Source: Lachnospiraceae bacterium (GTDB taxonomy: Bacteria; Bacillota; Clostridia; Lachnospirales; Lachnospiraceae). From it: a stretch of 64,000 nt of DNA. Position 1 is the stretch's first letter; each line of letters opens with the position of its first letter. The notes under the pieces are model-generated. The model was not told the origin of the DNA, searched no databases, and was given only the letters and a program-made list of their open reading frames with translations. A program made the position numbers and the translations under genes. The DNA is taken from the NCBI GenBank assembly GCA_030540075.1, contig JAUNWX010000005.1, positions 44,698 to 108,697 of the forward strand, read 5' to 3'. Shown one piece after another: positions 24,823 to 33,503 of the stretch.

Positions 24823-25353
24823 ATGTCAGAAATTAATCCTGCAGCTCGCTGGTATGTAGCACATACCTACTCAGGCTATGAGAACAAGGTTAAGATGGAT
24901 CTGGAAAAGACGATCGAAAACCGTGGTCTTCAGGATCTGATCTTCGAAGTCAGCGTACCGATGCAGCCGGTCATCGAGATGAAGAACGGCGTCGAGAAGA
25001 AGTCTGATAAGAAGATGTTCCCTGGCTATGTTCTCGTAAACATGATAATGAATCAGGAAACCTGGTACGTAGTGCGTAATACACGTGGCGTAACCGGATT
25101 CGTCGGCCCAGGATCAGAGCCGACACCTCTTTCCGAAGAGGAAATCAAGGCACTTGGCTACAGAGCCCAGGAGGTCCTTGTAGATTTCGCGATCGGCGAT
25201 ACCGTAAATGTTACTTCCGGTGCATGGAAGGATACGGTGGGTGTCATCAGTGAGATCAATGATCAGAAGAAGACTGTTACCATCTCGGTTGAGATGTTTG
25301 GCAGAGAAACTCCGGTAGAGTTATCCTACGGAGAGATTCAGAAACTCAGATAA
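24823..25353 (+). CDS. nusG: Transcription termination/antitermination protein NusG
   Basis: 176 residues. The NGN domain occupies about residues 8-115 (WYVAHTYSGYENKVKMDLE, MFPGYVLVNMIM, WYVVRNTRGVTGFVG), and a C-terminal KOW domain begins near residue 125 (FAIGDTVNVTSGAWKDTVGVI). NusG binds RNA polymerase and links it with Rho and the ribosome. GGGGA precedes the ATG. It follows secE in the same transcript and precedes rplK by 65 nt. Confidence 0.97.
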   Translation: MSEINPAARWYVAHTYSGYENKVKMDLEKTIENRGLQDLIFEVSVPMQPVIEMKNGVEKKSDKKMFPGYVLVNMIMNQETWYVVRNTRGVTGFVGPGSEPTPLSEEEIKALGYRAQEVLVDFAIGDTVNVTSGAWKDTVGVISEINDQKKTVTISVEMFGRETPVELSYGEIQKLR

Positions 25354-25418
25354 CGAAGTATGGGAGGGTTAATCAGATCTGCTGATTACCCCGCAATTAC
25401 CACAAGGAGGTGCCTCAT

Positions 25419-25844
25419 ATGGCAAAGAAAGTAGAAGGATACATCAAGTTACAGATTCCAGCTGGTAAAGCAACTCCAGCTCCACCAGTAGGTCCGGCTC
25501 TCGGCCAGCATGGTGTTAATATCGTTGCATTCACTAAGGAATTCAATGCAAGAACAGCAAACGAGGGTGATGTTATCATCCCTGTAGTGATCACTGTTTA
25601 TGCAGATAGAAGCTTCAGCTTCATCACGAAGACTCCTCCAGCAGCCGTTCTGATCAAGAAGGCATGCAAGCTGCAGAAGGCTTCTGGTGAGCCAAACAAG
25701 AACAAGGTTGCTACCATCAGCAAGGCTGATCTCCAGAAGATCGCAGAGACTAAGATGAAAGATCTTAACGCTGCATCACTTGAGGCTGCTATGTCTATGA
25801 TCGCAGGTACCTGCAGATCCATGGGCGTTGAAGTAGAGAAGTAA
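25419..25844 (+). CDS. rplK: 50S ribosomal protein L11
   Basis: 141 residues from ATG 25419, 8 nt after AAGGAGGT; the in-frame GTG at 25410 is too close to that site. Contains [29 protein letters not shown], the thiostrepton/RNA-binding architecture of L11 and the C-terminal [17 protein letters not shown]11 binds the GTPase-associated centre of 23S rRNA. Codon use is that of a highly expressed gene (AGA for Arg, many CCA for Pro), unlike the flanking GC-rich genes. Confidence 0.97.
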   Translation: MAKKVEGYIKLQIPAGKATPAPPVGPALGQHGVNIVAFTKEFNARTANEGDVIIPVVITVYADRSFSFITKTPPAAVLIKKACKLQKASGEPNKNKVATISKADLQKIAETKMKDLNAASLEAAMSMIAGTCRSMGVEVEK

Positions 25845-25862
25845 TAGGGAGGTCAACTGATT

Positions 25863-26555
25863 ATGAAGACAGGTAAGAGATATACAGCAGCCGCTCAGGG
25901 CTTTGACAGAACGGTAAAGTTCACCGAGGTTGACGCACTTGAGCTTGTAAAGAAGAATGCAACAGCAAAATTCGACGAGACCATCGAGCTCCATATCAGA
26001 ACTGGTTGTGACTCACGTCACGCAGACCAGCAGGTTCGTGGTTCTGTCGTCCTTCCAGCCGGCACAGGTAAGAAGGTAAGAATCCTCGTATTTGCAAAGG
26101 GCGCTAAGGCCGATGAGGCTCAGGCAGCTGGTGCAGATTTCGTAGGAGCTGAGGAGCTTATTCCGAAGATCCAGGATGGCTGGTTTGATTACGATGTAAT
26201 CATCGCTACCCCGGATATGATGGGTGTTGTTGGTCGTCTCGGTCGTGTACTTGGACCGAAGGGCTTAATGCCGAACCCGAAGACCGGTACTGTTACCATG
26301 GATGTTACCAAGGCAATCGCTGATACTAAGGCTGGTAAGGTCGAGTATCGTCTTGACAAGGCAAACATCTTCCACGTAGCAATCGGTAAGGCTTCCTTCA
26401 CAACTGAGCAGCTCAAGGAGAACCTTGATGCGATCATGAGCGCAATTGTAAAGGCTAGACCAGCTACATTAAAGGGAACCTACCTGAAGTCCGCTACACT
26501 GACTTCTACCATGGGTCCTGGCGTTAAGATGGATACCGTTCAGTTCGGTGCTTAA
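25863..26555 (+). CDS. rplA: 50S ribosomal protein L1
   Basis: 230 residues with the L1 signature region ([20 protein letters not shown] and [10 protein letters not shown]). It forms the L1 stalk near the E site and in many bacteria represses its own operon. GGGAGG lies about 9 nt before the ATG, and rplK ends 18 nt upstream. No separate promoter is apparent; the next promoter is for the L10 operon after rplA. Confidence 0.97.
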   Translation: MKTGKRYTAAAQGFDRTVKFTEVDALELVKKNATAKFDETIELHIRTGCDSRHADQQVRGSVVLPAGTGKKVRILVFAKGAKADEAQAAGADFVGAEELIPKIQDGWFDYDVIIATPDMMGVVGRLGRVLGPKGLMPNPKTGTVTMDVTKAIADTKAGKVEYRLDKANIFHVAIGKASFTTEQLKENLDAIMSAIVKARPATLKGTYLKSATLTSTMGPGVKMDTVQFGA

Positions 26556-26573
26556 TCTTGACAAAATAGGGTA

Positions 26574-26602
26574 TTGACAGCGGCGTGAGCCGATGTTAAT
26601 AT
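26574..26602 (+). promoter_or_regulatory. rplJ-rplL promoter
   Basis: TTGACA (26574-26579), 17-nt spacer, TAATAT (26597-26602) with TG two bases before the -10. A near-consensus extended -10 promoter. Confidence 0.85.
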
Positions 26603-26609
26603 ACACTGC

Positions 26610-26730
26610 GTATTAACCCGAAGACAGCAGGTGGTGCGTCCGCACCGTAAGTCAGAACGCCTGCCGAGGAAAGATACAAACGATTTTAGTTTGTTCAACC
26701 CCGTGTCTTTTGGCATGGGGTTTTCCTTTT
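26610..26730 (+). ncRNA. L10 leader (ribosomal protein autoregulatory RNA)
   Basis: The stretch AAGACAGCAGGTG at 26620-26632, a GGTGCGTCCGCACC hairpin and GCCTGCCGAGGAAAG match the L10(L12)4-binding leader of Firmicutes rplJ operons. It ends in a terminator-like hairpin, AACCCCGTG (26697-26705) with CATGGGGTT (26714-26722) followed by TTCCTTTT, consistent with attenuation when free L10-L12 binds. Confidence 0.85.
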
Positions 26731-26775
26731 GTAAAGGTTTATACGAAAAAATCTTATAAGGAGGAAGAACCGAAA

Positions 26776-27273
26776 ATGGCAAAGGTTGAATTAAAGCAGC
26801 CGATCGTTGACGAAATCAAGGCACTCCTTGATGGCGCTGTCGCTGTTACTGCCGTTGATTATCTCGGACTTACGGTTGAGCAGGATACTGAGCTCCGTAA
26901 GCAGTTAAGAGAGGCTGGTGTTACTTACAAGGTATTTAAGAACACCCTGATCAAGAGAGCAGCAGAGGGTACAGATTTCGCTCAGCTCGACGGCGTACTT
27001 GAGGGTCCTACCGCTATTGCAGTATCTAAGGATGATCCTGCAGCAGCAGCTAGAATCATCGCTAAGTTTGCTGAGAAGGCTGATAAGCTTGAGCTTAAGG
27101 CAGCTGTAGCAGAGGGCAAGCTTTACGATCAGAACGAGGTCAAGGTACTCGCAGCTATCCCTTCCAGAGAAGAGCTTCTCGGAAGACTTTGCGGATCCCT
27201 GCAGAGCCCGATCACGAACTTCGCACGTGTCATCAATCAGGTGGCAGAGAAGAACGCAGAGCCAGCTGCTTAA
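26776..27273 (+). CDS. rplJ: 50S ribosomal protein L10
   Basis: 165 residues from the ATG at 26776 (MAKVELKQPIVDEIKALL), with AAGGAGGAAG upstream. The frame is open upstream but runs through the leader terminator. L10 anchors L7/L12 dimers to the ribosomal stalk base. The C-terminal helix (SPITNFARVINQVAEKNAE) is the L12-binding part. The gap to rplL holds a perfect hairpin ACTCACC-GAT-GGTGAGT (27321-27337) that may tune the L10:L12 ratio. Confidence 0.97.
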   Translation: MAKVELKQPIVDEIKALLDGAVAVTAVDYLGLTVEQDTELRKQLREAGVTYKVFKNTLIKRAAEGTDFAQLDGVLEGPTAIAVSKDDPAAAARIIAKFAEKADKLELKAAVAEGKLYDQNEVKVLAAIPSREELLGRLCGSLQSPITNFARVINQVAEKNAEPAA

Positions 27274-27417
27274 TCAGCAGATGGACATCCGAAGCCGCGT
27301 AAGCGTGTGGAGGAACCTGAACTCACCGATGGTGAGTACCGCAGTATCGACTGCAAAACATAAAAGAATTATTTTGAACTGTGCATGAGCACAAAATTTC
27401 AAATGGAGGAAATTAAA

Positions 27418-27789
27418 ATGGCTAAGTTAACTACAGAAGAGTTTATCGCAGCTATCAAGGAGCTTTCCGTTGTAGAGCTTAATGACCTTGTAAAGGCTGT
27501 TGAGGAAGAGTTTGGCGTATCTGCTGCTGCAGGTGTTGTTGTTGCTGGTGGCGCTGCTGCAGCTCCAGCTGAGGAGAAGACTGAGTTCGACGTAGAGCTT
27601 ACTGATGTTGGTCCTAACAAGATCAAGGTTATCAAGGTTGTACGTGAGGCTACTGGTCTTGGCCTTAAGGAAGCTAAGGAGGCCGTTGAGGCTGCTCCTA
27701 AGGTTCTCAAGGAGGCTGCTCCGAAGGCAGAGGCTGAGGATCTCAAGGCTAAGCTTGAGGCTGAGGGCGCTAAGGTTACCCTTAAGTAA
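27418..27789 (+). CDS. rplL: 50S ribosomal protein L7/L12
   Basis: 123 residues from ATG 27418 behind GGAGGAAA. N-terminal dimerisation domain, a flexible Ala-rich hinge ([16 protein letters not shown]) and the globular C-terminal domain with [20 protein letters not shown], which recruits translation factors. Followed by a strong terminator; rpoB, usually the next gene in Firmicutes, is absent here. Confidence 0.97.
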   Translation: MAKLTTEEFIAAIKELSVVELNDLVKAVEEEFGVSAAAGVVVAGGAAAAPAEEKTEFDVELTDVGPNKIKVIKVVREATGLGLKEAKEAVEAAPKVLKEAAPKAEAEDLKAKLEAEGAKVTLK

Positions 27790-27819
27790 TAAAAGCGACA
27801 TTAAGTCAGATCTTATACA

Positions 27820-27858
27820 GAGTCGGAAGGTAAGTTACTTACCTTCCGGCTCTTTTTT
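27820..27858 (+). terminator. Terminator after rplL
   Basis: GAGTCGGAAGGTAAG (27820-27834) pairs with CTTACCTTCCGGCTC (27838-27852), a 15-bp stem with one wobble, followed by six T. Confidence 0.92.
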
Positions 27859-28068
27859 ATGTGTGAATCCGTACGATAAGGTTTTTCAGACAGTGACTGG
27901 AAAATTGAACCGGTCAAAGGATTGGGGGCAGATGACAAGAAGTGATGAGAGGCAGGCGTCAGCCGCGATCCGGGCATCCGGAGGTATGCTCGGATTACGT
28001 GAGTTGTTATAGGGAAAGGGCCGCGGGAGAGAAGCGCGAGTCGCCAGCCGGATGTGCTTTTCTCGGCC

Positions 28069-28139
28069 CGCCCCTGCCGCCCACCCTGTTCAGGCAGAGA
28101 CTCCGGAAAGTTTCGGCCCCACCCTATGCGGCAGGGGCG
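28069..28139 (-). other. G-tract hairpin element A
   Basis: A perfect 12-bp stem (CGCCCCTGCCGC at 28069-28080 with its complement at 28128-28139) closes a 47-nt loop. On the minus strand the loop begins ATAGGGTGGGGCCGA and ends CAGGGTGG, giving four G-tracts of at least three when the first stem G is counted. The loop ends match element B at 47819-47893, while the stems are unrelated. It lies 3' of the hepT gene, on the same strand. Confidence 0.6.
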
Positions 28140-28169
28140 CGCTGAGGCGGCTGAATAGCTGGAAATCGA

Positions 28170-28560
28170 TGCTTCTATCCAATAATCGACGGTTTTTTAA
28201 ATTGTGGATATAATCGACAGTTGTTATCGTTTTTACGAGGGAATCAAAAATATCCACGATTTCAAAATATGACACTTATTGGTTAGTTTTCTGGAAAATC
28301 AGACATACGCGTATAAGCGTACCATCCAATTATTTTTGGTTTTTAAAATAGTGGATATGTATTTTCGAATTTGGGTAAGCATTTCTTTGAATGTATATCC
28401 AATAATTCTTCTTTTCCTAAAAGCTGAATACTTGAGGAACGAGCTTCCCTATGAAATAAGACTTTTAATATCCAATATTTTTGAAATCACCTAGGATTGG
28501 ATAGTTTGCGATTGCCTTCGAATTTTTTGGGCTGAATTGATATCCATTTTTTGAAAATAT
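28170..28560. other. AT-rich gap with clustered TGGATAT/ATATCCA boxes
   Basis: About nine copies or near copies of TGGATA or its complement lie within 390 bp: near 28176, 28203, 28250, 28321, 28352, 28391, 28470, 28496 and 28540. Two are followed by ATAATCGAC (near 28181 and 28208). Base composition is far lower in GC than the native genes. No credible coding region is seen. It may be an operator array or the relic of an acquired replicon or phage region. Confidence 0.45.
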
Positions 28561-28675
28561 GAAGCAGATTAGATAGGACTAGAGGAGTGTTACTAAAAAT
28601 TGGAATCGTTGTTCACACATGACTTTAGATAGATCATGCCGGACAACGGTCATCGCAACATACATCTTTGGATTT

Positions 28676-28712
28676 GTAAAAAAGAGATGCCCCACTAGAG
28701 GCATCTCTCAAA
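28676..28712 (-). terminator. Terminator after the mntA-hepT operon
   Basis: On the minus strand AGAGATGCC (complement of 28700-28708) pairs with GGCATCTCT (complement of 28683-28691) and is followed by a T-run; A-runs flank both sides, so it may work in both directions. It starts 8 nt after the hepT stop codon. Confidence 0.8.
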
Positions 28713-28716
28713 AAAA

Positions 28717-29070
28717 TCAGATAAAATCGTCCTTTTCGTCATTCAGGATATTCTTAAGTTGTATCTTGAGTTTAGGAAAATCATTGCGAACAGTATCATA
28801 AACATCGCCCATTTTTAAGGTCTGATATTTATGCGCAGCAATATCTCTGAACCCGGCGGCCTGTTTCCATGGGATTTTAGGATATGCTTGTCTGGTTGGA
28901 TCGGTTATGTTCTTTATTAATTCTCCGATATTGATAACAGTCATGCAGACAGCACGTTTCGTTTTCTCGTCTTCTTCAAAATTCTGAAGAGTTTCGTTTC
29001 CTAAAAGTTCATCGGCAACATCCAGCTCAGAGATTATTTTCTTTATCAATATATAGTCTCTATGATTCAT
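28717..29070 (-). CDS. hepT: HepT-like HEPN-domain ribonuclease toxin
   Basis: 117 residues, the usual size of HepT (DUF86). The HEPN active-site motif Rx4-6H is present as RDIAAHKY, including the Tyr that MntA-type antitoxins AMPylate. HepT toxins cut RNA (in characterised cases tRNA) when not neutralised. It overlaps mntA by 11 bp, antitoxin first, as in characterised MntA/HepT modules. AT-rich composition and position between rplL and a surface-protein gene suggest acquisition. Target RNA is not predictable from sequence. Confidence 0.88.
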   Translation of the reverse strand: MNHRDYILIKKIISELDVADELLGNETLQNFEEDEKTKRAVCMTVINIGELIKNITDPTRQAYPKIPWKQAAGFRDIAAHKYQTLKMGDVYDTVRNDFPKLKIQLKNILNDEKDDFI

Positions 29071-29350
29071 ACAGTGGAACCGCCTTATCTATATCAATCA
29101 TGGCATCCCTGTTCAGCGGACCATGAATTACATCCACGTCTTTCCCAAGCAGCTCTTCCATGCGAAGCTTAAGTCCGGATAATGTGAGGAGCGATACATG
29201 CTCTGTATCGAATTCAACAATCAAATCCACATCACTATTTTCGTTAAAGCTGCCATTTGCGTAAGAACCAAATAAAACCACGCGTTTAATCGGATATTCT
29301 TTTGCTGCTTCTTTAACACTGTTTGTAATCTCATTGGTCGTTAATGTCAT
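29060..29350 (-). CDS. mntA: MntA-like minimal nucleotidyltransferase antitoxin
   Basis: 96 residues from the ATG at 29350, 6 nt after AGGAGG; an ATG 21 nt upstream overlaps that ribosome site. The GSx10DxD nucleotidyltransferase motif is seen in FGSYANGSFNENSDVDLIVE. MntA adds AMP to the HEPN toxin Tyr and so inactivates it. The C-terminal part (ELLGKDVDVIHGPLNRDAMI) includes the third acidic residue (DVDVI). First gene of the two-gene operon. Confidence 0.88.
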   Translation of the reverse strand: MTLTTNEITNSVKEAAKEYPIKRVVLFGSYANGSFNENSDVDLIVEFDTEHVSLLTLSGLKLRMEELLGKDVDVIHGPLNRDAMIDIDKAVPLYES

Positions 29351-29439
29351 GGTGCGCCTCCTTTTATTCATATTATCATAAATGAAGTGTTTTTGGTTAG
29401 AAATACAGCTCGGATATTATTCCTGTTTTGTACGTTTTT

Positions 29440-29467
29440 ATGCCCTCCCCACCCCTCCCTGCCCCAT
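29440..29467 (-). other. Compact G-tract motif at the right edge of the HepT island
   Basis: The minus strand reads ATGGGGCAGGGAGGGGTGGGG followed by AGGGCAT: five runs of three or four G separated by one or two bases, a strong G-quadruplex candidate. It begins with ATGGGGC like the loop of element B. It lies about 90 nt upstream of mntA, so the toxin pair has G-tract motifs on both sides. Confidence 0.5.
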
Positions 29468-29498
29468 AATTTTAATAACTATCTCTACGATTATTTGG

Positions 29499-29504
29499 TA
29501 TAAT
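29499..29504 (+). promoter_or_regulatory. Extended -10 promoter of the zinc-ribbon surface protein gene
   Basis: TGG-TATAAT with TATAAT at 29499-29504; the -35 (TAACTA, 29476) is weak, as expected for an extended -10. The leader is about 60 nt. Confidence 0.55.
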
Positions 29505-29569
29505 AAAATAAGGACTGTCTAAATATATTTGCTTCGCATCCCGCGAAGCGCACTGAACAAGGCATATTT

Positions 29570-32500
29570 ATGATTTGTACAAACTGTGGAAAAGAAATAC
29601 AGGATGGCGCGTCGTTCTGCCCTTACTGCGGAGCGCTGTTTGCCGACGGCTTAGTCCGGATCCACTACGAGGCGCAGCTCGAGAGTTCGGCGGAGACGCT
29701 TCCGGTCTATAACGCGGAAACCGTGCGCGCGGCCTGGGACCGTCAGAAGGCAACCATCGGCGACGACCTTTCGGCGAAGCTCGATCATATGGCGGAGACC
29801 CCGTCGGCTGATGCAGGCGATCTCAACGTAGATGGCGCAGCTTCGACACTTGCTGCCACTGTCACATCGTCGGCCAATGCAGGCGACCTCAACGCAGAGG
29901 ACGCAGCCTCAACACTTGCTGCCGCCGGTGCATCGTCGGCTGATGCAGGCGACCTAGGCACGGCTGACGCTGCGGCAGATCCTCGCGTAACGCAGGACGG
30001 TGAGCATGCTTCGGAAGAAGATGCTGAAGATGCCGCAAACACGCCTGCGCGTGAGGATATCGACGCAGATTTCGATATAGACTTCGGCGATTCCTTCGGA
30101 AGGAAATGTGATGCTTCATCGAAAGCATCTGCTGTAGAGTCTTCTTCGGAAGACGAGGAGGATTACGATCCGGCAGCGGAAGACGAAGCAATCCTGGATG
30201 AGTTTTACAAGAAGGCCCTCCGCTTCGAGGCAGAGAAGCGCCGCCGTCGTGAGGAAGAAGAGCGCAAAGCCCGCGAGGAAGCCGAGGCGAGAGCCGAAGC
30301 GGAGCGGAAGGCACGCGAAGAAGCGGAGCGCATCGCCCGCGAAGAAGCTGAGGCGAGAGCCGAAGCAGAGCGGAAGGCGCGCGAAGAAGCAGAGCGAATC
30401 GCCCGTGAAGAGGCAGACGCGAAAGCAGAAGCAGAGCGTCTCGCCCGTGAAGAAGCGGAGCGTCAGGCCCGTGAAGAGGAAGAGGCGAGAGCGGAGGCTG
30501 AGCGCAAGGCACAGGAAGAAGCCGAAGCCCAGGCGAAGAAGGACGCAGAACGCGCCGAACTCGAAGAAGCGATGAAGCAGGAGCTTCTCAACCTCGCCGC
30601 CCATAAAACCCTCGGCACTCACATGTTTGACGATGACGAGGACGAAGAGGCAACGGCAGAAGAGTCAGAAGTCGTAGAAGAGTCAGAGACTTCAGAGACG
30701 ACGGAAGCCGTAGAAGGGACAGAAGAAGCTTCTACCGAAAAAACGACAGACGAAGCGGCTACCGAAGAGGAATCTGCTGAAGAAGCAGAAACTTCCGAGG
30801 ACGCTGAAACTGTAGAAGAATCAGCTGAAGTTTCAGCTGAGGACACGAAAGTAGCGGAGAATGTCGAGGAAACATCTGCAGAAAACACAGCAGAATCTGA
30901 CGAATCCATTGAAGAGGAAGCTGCCGAAGAAGAGACTTCCGAAGCAACCGAATCTTCCGATGAGGTTGAGCTGGTAGAAGCAGAGGAAGCTTCCACTGAG
31001 GAAACAACGGACGAAGTAGCAGAATCTGAAGAAACAGTAGAGGAAGCAGTTGCCGAAGAGCCGGAAACTACGGAAGAAACAGAATCCACTGAGGAAACAA
31101 CGGACGAAACTGTAGAATCTGAAGAAACAACAGAGGAAGCAGAATCTGAAGAAACAGAAGCAGTAGAGGAAACCGAAGAAACTTCCGAGGAGGCATCAAC
31201 CGAAGAAACAGACAAAGATTCCGAAGCCGAGACCGCAGAGGTGATCCCGATCGCGGATCATCTGCCGGATGATCCAGAGGAAGAGTCCGAGGAAGAGTCC
31301 GAGGATGATTCCGACGATGACGACATCGATGAGGATTCCGACGAGTCCCTCGATTCCGATGAGGCAGATTCTGACGAGTCCTTCGACAGCGATGCTGACG
31401 ATTCCGACAGCCCCGACACGGACGACTCCGATAACACAGATTCTGACGAGTCTCTCGACAGCGATGCTGACGCTTCCGACGATCTTGACACTGACGACTC
31501 TGATGACGAGGATTCAGACCTCGCCGCTGACGACTCTGACGAAGACTCCGAGTCCGCCACCGCCGAGGATTCCGACTCCGCTGAAAGCGAGCACACGGCC
31601 ACCATCACTCCGCTCAACGATTTCGATCGTGTCGACCAGATGCTGGGCGTGAGCGACGTCACCGCCGACACCGATTCCACCGCTTCCGCGGCACACGCGC
31701 ACAGCGCGAAGCGGTTTGTGAAAGTCGCGCTCGCAGTGATCGCCGTCGTGGCCGTAGCATTGGCGGGATGGTACCAGATGCCAGCCACGAAGGAAAGCCG
31801 GATCCGCAGACAGGCGGAGAAGGCATACGCAGTTGCCGACTACACGAGCGCCGCAGCGGCCTACCAGCAGCTGTTCAGCTATGGTATGCAGAGTGAGGAG
31901 CTCTGTCTCCACGCCGCCGACGCCTACGCAAACGCCGGCCACCACGCCGAGGCCGTGGCGCTCCTGAAGAGCAGCCTCGCAGACTACCCGGACAGCAGCA
32001 CGCTGAAGGACGAGCTCGAGGCGCTGGACCCGACGGTTCACTTCGACCCGGAGGGCGGCGACTTCACCGATCCGGTCAGCGTGAAGCTGAGCACCGACGC
32101 CGGCGACCAGGTCCTTTACACGATCCAGCGGGACGGCGACAGCACGAAGCCGGAGACGATCGAGTATGCCACCCCGGCCGAGCTCAGCTACAGCGGCCGC
32201 TATACCGTGACCGCCCACGCGATCGCACGGGACGGCGAGGCGGGCAGCAGCTTCACGCAGAGCTACGAGATCCGGCTCGACCCGGACAAGTACTCGCTGA
32301 ACGACTGGCATGAAACCGCCGACGGCGTACAGTACCTCGACGAGGATGGCCGTTTCGTGACCGGCTGGCAGACCATCGACGACCAGAAGTATTACTTCGA
32401 CGAGGCGGGCTACCGCGCGACCGGGCTCACGGAAATCGACCGCGACACCTACTTCTTCGACACGGATGGCGCGATGCAGACCGGCTGGCAGCAGTCGGAC

Positions 32501-32971
32501 GACGACTGGTACTTCTTCGACGAGACCGGTCACATGCTCACCGACGTCTGGATCGAGGATACCTACTACGTCGGTGCCGACGGAAAGATGCTGAAGGACA
32601 CCACGACACCGGACGGCATCGCCGTGGACGCAAGCGGTCGCAGGGCCTCCGACCTCGTGACCCTGTTCCAGCAGCACCCGAAGGCGATGGTGGTTATCCA
32701 GACCGCCGACCGGCAGAAGACGGGCGACTACTCGACCTTCGCGGCGAAGGCATACTATTCGCACAGCTCCGACACACCGGAGGGCGACAGCGTCGACGTC
32801 ACCGTGAAGATCAGCAACCGCGCATGGATGCACTACATCGATAAGAAGCTTCCAGACGCGCTGGTCACCGACGCCTACCACTTCCTGCCGCACATCGGCA
32901 TCCTGAACCCGACCTTCGACGACGACGGCGTCATCACGAAGTTCGATTTCATCCTGGGCAGCCAGGGCTGA
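29570..32971 (+). CDS. Giant zinc-ribbon/coiled-coil/acidic membrane protein with choline-binding-type repeats
   Basis: 1133 residues. In order: an N-terminal zinc ribbon (CTNCGKEIQDGASFCPYCG); an Ala/Ser/Asp-rich stretch with a repeat near residues 80-130 (SSADAGDL, AASTLAA); a charged coiled coil about 220-335 (EAERKAREEAERIAREE units); a very acidic Glu/Thr/Ser then Asp/Ser stretch about 350-690; one transmembrane helix about 717-735 (VKVALAVIAVVAVALAGW); a TPR-like region; a CHB_HEX-type beta domain (HFDPEGGDFTDPVSVKLS); and four or five choline/cell-wall-binding repeats (GWQTIDDQKYYFDEAGYRATG). There is no signal peptide, so the Zn ribbon and acidic part should be cytoplasmic and the C-terminus outside. 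Start ATG has only a weak ribosome site. Function unknown; possibly envelope sensing. Confidence 0.8.
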   Translation: MICTNCGKEIQDGASFCPYCGALFADGLVRIHYEAQLESSAETLPVYNAETVRAAWDRQKATIGDDLSAKLDHMAETPSADAGDLNVDGAASTLAATVTSSANAGDLNAEDAASTLAAAGASSADAGDLGTADAAADPRVTQDGEHASEEDAEDAANTPAREDIDADFDIDFGDSFGRKCDASSKASAVESSSEDEEDYDPAAEDEAILDEFYKKALRFEAEKRRRREEEERKAREEAEARAEAERKAREEAERIAREEAEARAEAERKAREEAERIAREEADAKAEAERLAREEAERQAREEEEARAEAERKAQEEAEAQAKKDAERAELEEAMKQELLNLAAHKTLGTHMFDDDEDEEATAEESEVVEESETSETTEAVEGTEEASTEKTTDEAATEEESAEEAETSEDAETVEESAEVSAEDTKVAENVEETSAENTAESDESIEEEAAEEETSEATESSDEVELVEAEEASTEETTDEVAESEETVEEAVAEEPETTEETESTEETTDETVESEETTEEAESEETEAVEETEETSEEASTEETDKDSEAETAEVIPIADHLPDDPEEESEEESEDDSDDDDIDEDSDESLDSDEADSDESFDSDADDSDSPDTDDSDNTDSDESLDSDADASDDLDTDDSDDEDSDLAADDSDEDSESATAEDSDSAESEHTATITPLNDFDRVDQMLGVSDVTADTDSTASAAHAHSAKRFVKVALAVIAVVAVALAGWYQMPATKESRIRRQAEKAYAVADYTSAAAAYQQLFSYGMQSEELCLHAADAYANAGHHAEAVALLKSSLADYPDSSTLKDELEALDPTVHFDPEGGDFTDPVSVKLSTDAGDQVLYTIQRDGDSTKPETIEYATPAELSYSGRYTVTAHAIARDGEAGSSFTQSYEIRLDPDKYSLNDWHETADGVQYLDEDGRFVTGWQTIDDQKYYFDEAGYRATGLTEIDRDTYFFDTDGAMQTGWQQSDDDWYFFDETGHMLTDVWIEDTYYVGADGKMLKDTTTPDGIAVDASGRRASDLVTLFQQHPKAMVVIQTADRQKTGDYSTFAAKAYYSHSSDTPEGDSVDVTVKISNRAWMHYIDKKLPDALVTDAYHFLPHIGILNPTFDDDGVITKFDFILGSQG

Positions 32972-33102
32972 CCGCGGCCAATGCCTACATCCTGCACACG
33001 CTCGCCGATCCGTGTGCCCGCGGCCATGCAGCTTCGTTCACTCCGCCCGCGCGGCTATCAAAACCCGCGGACGACATGCATACACACCATAGAGGAAAAA
33101 CG

Positions 33103-33501
33103 ATGAATAACACCTTTGCATTTAACCACTTCAACTTCAACGTCAAGGATCTCGACCGCTCCCTCAAGTTCTATAAGGAAGCCTTCGGTCTCGAGCCGGT
33201 CGAGGTCAACGATCGCCCGAATTTCACCCTCGCCTTCCTCGGCGACAACACCACGAGCTTCCGTCTGGAGCTCACCTACCTGAAGGACCGCACCGAGGCC
33301 TATGACCTCGGCGAGCAGGAGTTCCACCTCGCGCTCCGCACCCCGAACATCAAAGAAGCGCATGACCTCCACACGAAGATGGGCTGCGTCTGCTTCGAGA
33401 ACGCCCCGATGGGCATCTACTTCGTTGAGGACCCGGACGGCTACTGGATCGAGGTGATCCCGGACCGCACGAAGCCACAGTCTTGGCCGGAAGAAGCATA
33501 A
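33103..33501 (+). CDS. VOC family protein, lactoylglutathione lyase-like (glyoxalase I)
   Basis: 132 residues from ATG 33103, 6 nt after AGAGGAAA. The glyoxalase fold is clear: FNFNVKDLDRSLKFYKEAFG, SFRLELTYLKDR, EFHLALRTPNIKEA and FVEDPDGYWIEVIP. The four likely metal ligands are the His of FNHFNFN, the Glu of FRLEL, the His of EFHLA and the Glu of YWIEV, matching E. coli GloA His5, Glu56, His74 and Glu122. It may detoxify methylglyoxal-thiol adducts, although Clostridia often lack glutathione. rarA begins 2 nt after its stop, so the two are probably co-transcribed. Confidence 0.85.
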   Translation: MNNTFAFNHFNFNVKDLDRSLKFYKEAFGLEPVEVNDRPNFTLAFLGDNTTSFRLELTYLKDRTEAYDLGEQEFHLALRTPNIKEAHDLHTKMGCVCFENAPMGIYFVEDPDGYWIEVIPDRTKPQSWPEEA

Positions 33502-33503
33502 CC

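Noticed and set aside
30280-30560. Short regular repeats that could suggest a repeat array
   Set aside because: They encode the EAERKAREE coiled coil in frame and have no spacer structure.
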